Positions 22,101-34,100 of a stretch of 64,000 bases of DNA are shown one piece after another. The DNA comes from Diadema setosum. Its lineage: Eukaryota; Echinodermata; Echinoidea; Diadematoida; Diadematidae. The notes under the pieces were generated by a model. The model was given only the letters and a program-made list of their open reading frames with translations, was not told the DNA's origin and did no database searches. The first letter of the stretch is position 1, and the number at the start of each line of letters is the position of its first letter. The DNA is taken from assembly GCF_964275005.1 (NCBI RefSeq), contig NC_092706.1, positions 2,919,113 through 2,983,112 of the forward strand, in the 5' to 3' direction. The position numbers and the translations under genes are program-made.

Positions 22101-25100
22101 TCCTCGTTTTTTTTTCAAATGTATCTCCACCACACCCCCATCCCCCCCCCAAACACACACAGACTCACATATATACACACACATGTACAGATGAGTACGT
22201 AGATTTTACTGTAAGGCAACCTACCATGTGTATGAATTTTGACAAACTGAGTACTATGTAAAGTGAAAAAGAATGAAATATTTGTAGAAATGTAGAATAC
22301 AGAATTATTTTAAAATGTGTCGAAGCAAGATACAGTGCATGTGATAGGTATTAAAATTAGAAGCCACTCTCAACATTGTGAACATCATCTTCAATATTAT
22401 AATATATGACAAATAGATCAAGGAGGCTTTCCACTGTACCAATGTTTGTTTGTAGCTCATAGATTGGGCATGCATTATTTACAATGTAGATCTAGTTTTG
22501 AGCCTAGATTTAAGACCCAGATTTGGCTGTGTCATTGCTTTTAAACCTCCCTGGGGCATATTGGTAAGTGGGTATCTGATTTCATTGAGATTTAGGACTG
22601 TAAGCTATGTAAAATATGATGTGGTTCAAACCAATTCAGTAGACAGAGAAAAACCTTCTCATGGGGTGACAACGTGATATATGTGTGTGTGAGGATATGA
22701 CCACTATTTTCACCACAGTCATATTGTCATATGTGCAGTGATACATTGTACATGTACTTGCAGTGGACATTTTGTGTGTGGGCGTGCGACTTCCAGCAAA
22801 TATTCTGTAGACTGTTGTGGGCTCTCTTTATTTCATATTGGACTTTCATGCAGCATCTGTGCATTCTTTACACTACAGGCAGCATCCAGTCGCTCCACCT
22901 TCAGCTCATGATGAGAACATTGTGCACAGTGTGATGTTTGTGTGACAGTCCAGTGAATGAAGGCTGCCTTGCCCTGCCCCTATCCTCCCACACCCCTCCC
23001 CCCCCCCCCTCCTCCCACCCCCAAGGTGGGAAGTGTTTCATGACACAGGCACTCTTGGAATGTTTGCCTACGGATATCGTGATCCATCAGGGAGGGCTGG
23101 TGGAGCGTACATGTAATGCTCGCAACCCCGAGAAACTCCCTGGCAGTTGGGTCACTGATTAGTGCTCTCATTTGCGAAAACAGCCCTCGCCCTCTGCGAT
23201 TGTCCATAGGGATACCTTCCAAGTGTATCTAATCAGCATCTTGATGGGCAGAGGGAATGTCATTCCATTGAAGAGGAAGGAAACATAAACATTACCCCCA
23301 TTCATGATCTCCCAACCGTTCTGATTTTGGAGGAAAGAATCTGAATTTTGACCATTCCCAGCTCTTGTTTCAATAGGAATTTCCTATTTATCTAGTAAGT
23401 TAAAATTTTACTTCATACTCCTATAGGAACTGCCCTTTCTTTCCTACTTTGGAGCCAAATCATCCCAATTTTCCAGTCAGAAAGGTTGGGACTACTATTA
23501 GGAGGTCTGCCATTCCTTAAAGTACCAAGGTTCTAGAGGATGAGTGTTGATTCTGTTTTGTCAGCCACTGATTCTCAGCACTTTTTGCTTTTGTACCATT
23601 GCGAAGATGTTTGTGTGTATATAAGTGTATACAACTGTATGTACTATTATATTGTCTACACTGAATATAATTTCGATTTTTTTTTTTCACAAATTTTGCA
23701 CGAGTCTGGTGCTATTCTCGGATTTCAAATATGCAGAAACATAAGCTCTGTTCCTGACATGAATGTGATGTGCACACATACTTATAATCTCCATTCAGCA
23801 CTGTAAGATTTATTCCAAAATTGCTGTTTCAACCATGCATGCAATTCTTGGGAAGTCTTGTTTTGGCAAAAAAAAAAAAAAAAAAATGAGACTTGCTAAA
23901 TATTTGCTGTATACTGTATTTTGGATGGCAGATAGGGGAAGGCTGTATGAGATGCATCATTTCAAACAAATTTTATTCATTCAATAAACTAACCACCACC
24001 ACCACCAATTTTGAAGTACACACTGTGGATATCTAGTTCCCCTTATACATGTAGGTGCCTACTCTGTTAATTAAATGCGGGCAACAATGCAAGTTTCTTC
24101 CTTTACTTCAGATGACTGTATGTGCTTCATACTGGCACAGTTTACCTTCCTCCTACAATTGTATACTTTGGCCATGTACATTTGTAGCTCCATACTCTGG
24201 CTCTGCATTTTTCTCAAGTTTAATGTGAGCCACTCCTTATAGCTCCTAGTAACTTTTGACAGTCCCACAGCCCCCCCCCCCTCGCTCTCTCTCTCTCTCT
24301 CTCTCTCTTTCTTCTCTTTCTGTATCTCTAGATTGGTTACTCAGTAACGCACTTATACACACTCACTGTCTAAATCACTTCCTTGATGTGTAATCTGAAT
24401 GTGATTTGCCCCTTTATTCACCTGTAGTCCAGTGCTATTTTTGGTCCAGCGCCCTAGCTGCGACCAGTCTGCGGTAGTAATCTCTCAACCCCAGCGGTTG
24501 ACCAGCGGCCCCACCCAGACTCTCTTCTACTGCTGCTCCTATTTCAGTCTCCTTCAGTCCCTTCCTAAGTTCCTTGCTGTCCAACATATCTACAGGAGTC
24601 CACATTCTCCCGAGAGCATTCTCTGTTGGGTGGCCATGTTTGATCTGTCCACTATACCAGCTGCAGCAATACACTGTGCTTGGTTTTTGTAGTCTCAGTG
24701 TAATCTGTACTCGAAATTGATGTGCACCTACACATGGATTCTTCTTCCTCTTCATACAAAGAGGGAGAACATAGAACAACATTTTTAGTAATATCCAACA
24801 CCTAGAGATTGATTTCTTTTCCTGATTAAATGGTAAATGTGATATAAAGATATGAACATAAAATATTGATATGTAAATATATCTAGAGATAGAAATATAT
24901 GATTGTATGAATATGTGGATGAAATGAGTACAATGTATGTACTACAGTATATACTTACAAGTTACTGAGAATCTAGGGCTCATCCATCGGGGTTCTTACC
25001 AACTCCTGGAATGTATTCATTTTATACTGATTCAAGTTTTTAAAAGTCATTGTGTTGGCTTAAATCAATGTACAGGTAATGTGCAAATGTTTTTTTCTTC

Positions 25101-28100
25101 TTCTGTCGCTCTGGAATATATGTGTTCACATAATATGTTTCGTTTCTTCGTGCTAGCATGTTCATATTTGCATGATGTGCACCTGTAGCATTAGATGTCA
25201 GTTTGATTATGAAATCGATATTTTTGTTGTTTTTATTTTGACACAGAGGATGCCCTAGATCCATCAGTACACCCGAGGACTAGCACCATCTTTTTGACAA
25301 AATCAGAAGCATTAGGTAGGTATCTTGAAGGAGGTGATTATAACTTTTCTGCCGTTTGTGCAAGGGGATTAACTTATAAAAGTGGTACATTACTGTACGA
25401 GCTGAAATTTTCGCGGTGGTTTTATTTTCGCGAATCGCCTTTGAACCGCGAAAATAACAACACGCGAAAATAACGGGTGCACGTCACGAGACCGACACCC
25501 ACGAGTCATACAGCCCACAAGTTATACAGCTCACAAGTCATACAGCCCACGAGTCATACAGCTCACAAGTCATACAGCCCACCAGTTATACAGCCCACGA
25601 GTTCGACACTGAGTAAATAAAGCCCACGAGTTCGACATCAAGTAAATAAGCCCAGGAGTTATACGGCTCACGAGACCGACACTACGCACAAAAGGCTCAT
25701 GAGACCGACAGTAAGCAAACAAAGCCCACGAGACCGACACTACACTTAAAAGGTCCACGAGACCGACGCTACGCATACAAGGCTCACGAGACCGACATTA
25801 CCCAAAAGAGGTTCACGAGACCGACACTAAGCAAAGAAGGCCCACGAGACCGACAGGATGAACAGCGCCACCTATAGACCAATAAATTGTATAGGGGTGT
25901 CCTGATAATAGCATAGGAAGCTATGAGAGATGGAAAAGAAGAGTTGCCCCCCCCCCCCCCCCCCCCCCCCCCCCGAAATGATCAGGATCATTGTGTTTGC
26001 ATGGGTGTTTGTTTGTGGGAAAAAATGAACAAAGTACAGTAAAAGTGTGTAACAGATCTTTCCACAGTAAACCTGCGAGGGTGTTGAATTAGTATTAATT
26101 AGAAATAAAAAAATAACGTAATCGTCTATCAAAGTAGCGTATGGGATTCGGAAAAATTAGATGCATCCATGGAAACACCTATTGTATTTCACGAAAAAAA
26201 AAAGTACTGTTTGGAGGAGAATAACGCAAGCCACAAATTAAGGTGAATCCCTGCGATATAAAACGTTTTAATCAGTAGCATTACATTATAGTTACAGAGA
26301 AAATTACAAATAGATCTCACTGCAAAACGTCCAAGCAGGAGGGTAGAATATCTAAAATAGAATAAGTAACTAGTGAATCGGGAAAGAGAAGAGGTAAAAA
26401 TTATATCCTGTCCATCTTCTAGCTAAAAACTGGGAAAGCCTATTAAAATAGCACGATGGCATTATCAAAGCTCTAAAATTAATCCATACATCGTTCTTGC
26501 CCTCTTTTTAATTCATTTGTAGGTTTGTTTTTTTGTGTGTCTCTTTTTTTTTTTGGGGGGGGGGATGAAGAATACTAATTCTTCTATCTTTTTTTTTGGG
26601 GGGGGGGGCGGAGGCATGAAGAATACAATTCTATTTTCTACTTGATAACAATGTCGCTCCCTGACACACTTGCCCCCCCCCCCTCCAAGTAAGTAGAAAT
26701 AAATGTTTGATGTCGTTCATAATTATGTAGATGGTCCATCTTTCAATTGATAACGTGACGAAATTACAACCGCCAGTATGTTATTTTTCCGTTTATGGAA
26801 CACCCTGTACAGGTGATTGACATGTAGATGGCGCTGTTTATCCTGTCGGTCTCGTGGGCCTTCTTTGCCTACTGTCGGTCTCGTGGGCTTTCTTTGCTTA
26901 GTGTCGGTCTCGTGAGCCTTTTTAACTTAGTGTCGGTCTCGTGGGCCTTTTTGCTTACTGTCGGTCTCGTGGGCTTTCTTTGCTTAGTGTCGGTCTCGTG
27001 AGCTTTTGTTGCTTAGTGTCGGTCTCGTGGGCTATGTTTGCTTAGTGTCGGTCTCATGAGCCTTTTGTGCGTAGTGTCGAACTCATGGGCTGTATGACTC
27101 CTGAGCCGTATAACTCGTGGGCTGTATGGCTCATGGACCTAATATTGATGTCGGTCTCGTGGACCGTATGACTCGTGGGTGTCGGTCTCGTGGATGCCCC
27201 CAAAATAACAACGTGCGAATAGGATAAGTACAGTTAGACCTCGCAACCGCGAATTAACAACACGTGAAAATGTCCTCCTAGTAGCAATTCGCGAAATATC
27301 TGTACGCGAAATTTCAGCTCGTACAGTATATGTGACCTGCCACAGCAAAAGGATCCGAAAGTTGCTGACAGCTGAGCCGAGAGTATTGAGTTTGAAGTTA
27401 GATCATCAAAATCAGTCAAAACCATTGAATTCTGTTTTGCATAATTTTATAGTCTAATGTTTCTCGGATCCTTTTCGGATCCTTTTGTTGTAGCAGGTCA
27501 CATATTTTTACCAAGAAGTGAACTCCATGTGGTTTTGTCCTCTTGAATGGCTTCTTCTGTACAATGTCATGAAACATCAGCTGCAGCAATCTTTCAAAAT
27601 GACGCTTGAAGCAACTTCTGTGCCCACCTATTGTTCATTGGGAACCTCCAAAGTTTAACCTAAAGATTTGAATATTGAAGTAGATTTGACGGATTTGTCA
27701 CCTGCTTTCTTGCATGCCTGAAGTAAGCAGTGTAGAACAAACTGCAGTTTTCATTTTGATTTCTATGGAACGACACGATTTGTCATACATTTTGCCCAGA
27801 GTACGAGGTAATTGACTTTCACTTTTCCGTGTGCCCAAATATTGTATTTTGTGTAGACAGTATATTTTGCATTATATGGTTTGTTTGTAGCATGTGTTTT
27901 TGTTTTGTTTTATGTTTTTGTTTTGTTTTGTTTTGCTTTGCTTTTTGTATAGTTTTTGTTTTGTATTTTTCATGGTCTTGTGCTGTCGGGCAATCACAAA
28001 GTGACTCCAGTGATGTGTGTAACAGATGTAATGGATTATCCAGTAACTCCAGTAATAATGGATTTTCTAGTTTTTATACCTTTTATTGTATGTGTGTACT

Positions 28101-31100
28101 TTTCAATCTTCAACTGCAATTAAACAAGATATACATGCGTGTAGGGTGCAGGGAATGTTTGTGAAAGCAATGTATTTGTAACAGATGGAAGTAGCTTTGT
28201 GAATGTACAGACGGAGCAGTGTTGTATTCTAAAGTTGCTATGAGGTCTTTTTTTAATTTTTTTTTTGCAATGGACAGAGGTGAGCCAGGAGAGGAGAAAT
28301 CACTACGCTGACCACAGGCTGAGCACGCTCAGTAAGAAGTTCAGCTCGTGTTCCACGATATTCATCGACGACAGCACAGTGTCACAACCGAACCTCAAGT
28401 CAACAATACGATGGTAAGAAGCACTGCTTTTAGCTTGGCATAGCACAGACACACATACATGCACACACAGGGAAAAAAAAATGCAAAAAATATATGTGTA
28501 TGATAAGTAGATAAAACAGGACTAGCTACAGCATATTATGGTGTCTCATCAGTCAAAACCACAATGCAAACTGCCAGTGATAAAGAAATCCAGATGGACA
28601 TGTTTGTAGTACTGAGGATCATCTTTAGTAATGATTGTCAGGCTCTATCTAAAGCTGACAGGATAGTTTCTAATATTTTGTGTGCAAACAACATTTTTAT
28701 GAGATTAATATACATATTGTTTTATTTTTTGTGACTTAAATATTATTATTTTTTTTTTTTTATCTAAATTGTTCATCCTGGGAAACAGAAAAGTTTGCTT
28801 TCTTTTGATTTTAGTCAAATGAAAGGGTGAGAAAACACTACTGGTGGTTAATTGTGCTTGTCTATTTCTTTCTTTTGACTCCAGTGTATCACTTGCAATA
28901 TACTACCACATAAAGAACAGAGACTCAAGTCGACAGATGGACATCTTTGATGAAAAGCGATACCCACTATCAGTAAGTAGTAATCACTTTAAGGAGTGAT
29001 CAGTTCTTTGCAAAAGTGAATTTTCTGTGCCAAACTCTCTTCAGTAAATTTCTGACTGACATTTTCTGCTTTTTTGATCTCTTCTGTTCTTGTGTGGCTT
29101 TTTGCGGGACTGAAAAAGTAGCCTGAAAGTCCCAGTATTGATCTTGTATTGATAACTGAAAGCAGGACTGCACAATAACCCATTTTTTCTACTGGTCTGA
29201 CCTGTCTGTCTTACCATTAGGTACCCAGTTTTTTTCCGTTTTTTACTGGTCCATTCCTGAAAAAGTTACTGGTCTAACAGTGATTTCTACCGGTCCTGGA
29301 CCGTCGGACCAGTGCCAGTGTGCAGCATTGCTGAAAGACAGACTCAGCCATCATTTGTTTGCCTATAACACTGAAAGTGACTTGAGTGAGAAAAAAAAAA
29401 AAGAAAAAAAGAAATACTACTATTGGTCACCATTGAACAATGTAGGGAACAAAACCAGCAATAATTTTTTGTTATGTAGATTATCTCTGCCTGCGTATTG
29501 ATTGGATCTCTGCCCAAGACAATTGCTTGCTGGTCAGATCATGTGCATTTTATGATGTGATACAACTGCCAATTTTTGTTTTCATTCTGATGTTGTTTAC
29601 CCATCTGCATCCGCCCATACAGAAAACACCGGTTCCGGACGACTATGACAAACACAATCCGGAGCACAGACATATCTACAAGTTCATCCGCATGCTATTC
29701 AACGCAGCTCAGCTCACCGCAGAATGTGCAATAGTAACTCTAGTAAGTGACTGTGGAATAGTCTCATTCTTAATAGAATCTACAGTACATCCGGCCCCCA
29801 TCAAACTCCTAACTGGTCTACAAAGCCTTTTACAACAGAGCACCAAAGTACAACTAGAGAAGCAATCTGAGAGCGCAGACCTCCGCCAAGCAGCTAATTT
29901 CCACCAATGATCTCGTTCTTCCATAGAGATCAGTGATATCCACCCAGATTATGCATGCTGGAAATCACCCCATTTCCCAATATAGAAGCCCTTTGTTACG
30001 TTGTTAACTTTCAGCCTCACAGCGCGCGCCTCACCCTAGCACAAAACTAGAGCATGCACTTTAGTGCGGGTATGGAAACCTCAAAAATGTGCAGCTTGAA
30101 CTCCCAAGTTCATGAAGTTTATTGACCCTACGTGCCAAAATATCTAAAATCCTTCATAAAATCCATAAAAATCCCCAAATCACTACCAAAATGTAATCAT
30201 CTGTTCCTTGTGTCATTTTCAGCTTTCCAGCAAGTTTCATCCAAATCCGTTCGAAACTTTTTGAGTTATTTTGCACACAGACAAACAAACCAGTGGTAAT
30301 GAAAACATAACCTCCTCCCTTGGCGGAGGTAACAAGGAGTATTGTAATAGACATTCGCATTCAAGGTGCACTTCACTGTCAATGTCTGTGACTTTTCATG
30401 CGACAGTTGAACAGCAAGCTAGCTATCGATACAGCTTTTCCCTCTACTGCTCCGAAACTAATGGAACAGGGTCTCCTGTCTGAAGTCTTTTTTTTTTTTT
30501 TTCAATTCAATTCAATTTTGGTTTTATTGCAAATAAAGAAGAGCATAACAGTGAGTCTGGAGACTAATATTGCCATGCATACAGAGAAAAATTATTATTG
30601 CAAGAAACACACACAGTTAAATATATCCCATATTTTAAAAAAAATGAATAAATAAATAAAAATATTTCGTCATAATGATGTCATATTGCCGTTAAACTAT
30701 TGAACATTGCACTTACAGAAAGTTGCAAGTGAATACACGTGGTGATATACATACAATGCAGACATACACATACCTGCTCATGTGCACAAAAAGGTGGTAT
30801 TAAAGACAACATGAATTTCCACATGTAGCATAACAAACAAAAGGGTTTAGTATTCATAATGAGAGGAATAATAAAGAAGTTTGGCCGTGGTGCTGATAAT
30901 CCATTCATCTGAAGCTTAAAGCAGACAAGAGTAGGATATATTTCTTTTCCTCTTGACTTTACCCGAAGTTTTTATTGAAGTGTTTACTGTCAAACACGAA
31001 TGATTTGGTGCCATGATTTATCTCTCTGCATAAAATGAGAAGCATCTTTCACTTTCACTTCCTTTTGGAAGATTAGTCACATCCTGCTGAAACATGTTCA

Positions 31101-34100
31101 TCGATTTGACAGGATATCGGTTCCGAGAAATTACTTTTGCTTTTCCTCCTTTTCCTTTTTTTTTTTTCTGTATTGTCTTTGCCAACTTTTTTGTCTCTCT
31201 ATCACATCTGTAATAGAATGATATAAGATGTCAATCTCATCAGCTTCCAAAAAAAAAAAAAAAAAAAAGAGCTGCCACAGTTTAGGATCTATATTTCTCT
31301 GAGTTTCTGTGAGCATTGTATTTCTTTTTCTTTCTTTTTTTTTTTTTGTTCTTACATGAACTAATTTTGTACCTGGCAAGGAATCAAATGCGTGAACTTC
31401 TATGGTATTATTCATGATGGCCTGAAAGAGAAACAGGCTTGTTGTAGTGTAGCGTTGCAGTTTTATGGTGTTAGGGATACACAAAATCAAGTTTAGAATT
31501 CATGATCAGTGTGTATCCGCCACTTCCAGGAAGGGCTTATACCCTGAGGTGACCTGGAGATGTTATTAGAATTCATCATAGATTGTAGTTTGTAGTTTCT
31601 GAGGAAATAGTATAAGAGCTGGTGGGGGGGGGGGGGGGGAGAAGTGTTATTCCCCATGAATCATCAATAGCCGCGGTCACGCTGGCAAAAGAAATTTGCA
31701 AAGTCTTCACGATCTTTGGCCATCCGTCCACACTGGCAACCAAACTTCTCAATCTTTAAGTTCTCAAAGTTTGGGTCACTAGTGCGTGTGCACAAGAAAG
31801 AAGAAAGAGTATGTCGTCTGACAGCCAATGATTGTGACGTAACAATGCACATAGATGCATCCCTTTGAGGCACAACCTGAAAACCATCGATCACTTCCAC
31901 AAACAGGTGATGGGGACTGGTCACATGACGAACAAAGTTTCAGTTGTGAGCGTTCAGATAACCTTACAGATCGCTATGTTAAACTTCTCAATGTTATGCC
32001 AGTGTGACTGTGGCTAATGAGTTGCTGTGTATTTCTGCAATACAAAGAGACAAAAAGCTAATATACTTTCTGTACTATTCATGTTATGTCCACCATCTCC
32101 ATGTCTTTGTCAACTTGCCAGGTATACCTTGAGAGGTTATTAACATACGCAGAGATCAACATCACCCCCGGCAACTGGAAACGAATGGTTCTCGGCGCCA
32201 TCCTTCTAGCTTCCAAGGTGTGGGACGACCAGGCAGTCTGGAATGTAGACTACTGTCAGATCCTGAGAGAACTAACAGTGGAAGACATGTGAGTAGCACA
32301 CAGCTATAATAAACCATTCAGGAGTATATTTGCTCCCTGAATGAAATTTGATAATGGACAGAATGATTCATAAGAAGTGGTAATTATTCCCCAAATCCCC
32401 CTCCCCTTTCCCGAAAAAAGGAAGAAATTGTTCATGATTATTATTGATTTAAAGCAGCTCATATTAGGAACTGCCTTGGTACTGGAAGCAACCTGGATAG
32501 AGAATACACAACACAGGATTCATGCACAGATTGAATTGCATAGCTCGTTGATTATACGACGGAATATTCTTCCTCCCATGTCATGATAGCTGTGTATTTA
32601 AATCTTTGCCCATTATCCCTGTTGCAAATTGTGGAACTGTTGTAGACACATTAGTAAATGACCAACATTGCTCAGCTGTATGCAGAAAGAAAGTTTTATG
32701 GTAGCACTCCTTGGTTAAGTCCTTCATAAATCTGTTACAGATAGGTAGGAGAGTAAAGAAGAAAGGATATTCTTTGCTACAGTTAGTTTCAAGAAGATTA
32801 AAGATACTCGGGAGAAGTAAAAAGTATAGAAAATAGACAAGTGGAAAGTTGAAGTGAGACCATTTTTTGCTGTAAATTAGTTAAAGGGTGTGTACAGTTC
32901 TGGTTGAGGTGAGGATTTAGCTTTTAATGTTTTGTGAGATATTCAGAAACCACTATGAGATGTCAAAGAGCATGCAATTCTTAGGGTATCCAAAGTTTAT
33001 TTGATGAAAATCGGTTTAGAAATGGCTGAGATATCCAAAAACAAGGTGAAACAAAGAGATCCTAATAAAAGGCGTGGCCTGTCGCCTTTTATTATTATCA
33101 CTGTTTTGAATATCTCAGGCATTTGAAAACCAATTTTCATCAAATAAACGTTGAATCCTTCTTAAAATTACACGCTCTTTCACATTTCATAAGAGGTTTC
33201 TCATTATCTCACTTAGGAATGTTCAAAACATGAATCCCCACCTCAACCAGTACTGTACAGTCCCTTTAAACTGCAGCCAAAAATCTCCCTTTTCTTCTCA
33301 ACTTTCCACTCATCTATCCTTTTCCACCATATTTCTTCATAATTTTTTTCATAACTTTCTTCCACACTACTTTCACTATCTCCACCTCCATCTGTAGATC
33401 TGCTTAGAACTAATTTGCAGCAAAAAATGCCCTTTCCTCAACCGCCTCTTTCCTTTTCCACCTCCTGCCTCTTTTCTGTTTGATGCCATAAAATGTTTCA
33501 CAAGAAACTGATTCGCTCCAAAAGAATACCCCTTCTTCTCCACTCTCCTTTTGTCTTATATCTGTAACAGTCTCCTGAAAAGACTGTACCTCATGATGTG
33601 TATCGTTATTACAAATGATGCACTGGACAGAGTGAATCGATGAAAATTGGATGCACAAGTTAACTTTGGAAATGTTTAAACCCACGAGCGCAGCGAGTGG
33701 GTTTTAGACTGGGTCCAAAGTTAAACGAGAGCATCCAATTCTCACTGATCCATGAAAAAGGCCTGTGCATCATTCGTTTTATAAAATGAGCCTGTAAATT
33801 CATGAAATTTAAAATTTTTCCCCCATCATGTATACGGTACACCTACAACGTGTACAAGGCTTGAGCCATGCATTCAGATTTTACCAGACACATGGCTCAG
33901 TGTGGATCAGTAAAAGTAAATGCATGATAATTGCCCAATGAGATTGCAGAGATTCTAAAGCCTATTATATAAAAAACTCTCTACCTACTGTACTCATAGT
34001 GTAAAGCTGCACAAAGCACATCAGTCATCAAATGGTCATCGCTGCCGTGTTGTTAGAACATGAACACTTTGCCTCCTCTTTGCAGGAATGAACTGGAGAG

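Noticed and set aside
25475-27201. CRISPR-like array of regularly spaced CACGAG repeats
   Set aside because: The arrays are inverted copies forming transposon arms with target duplications, in an animal intron; unit spacers are themselves repeated.
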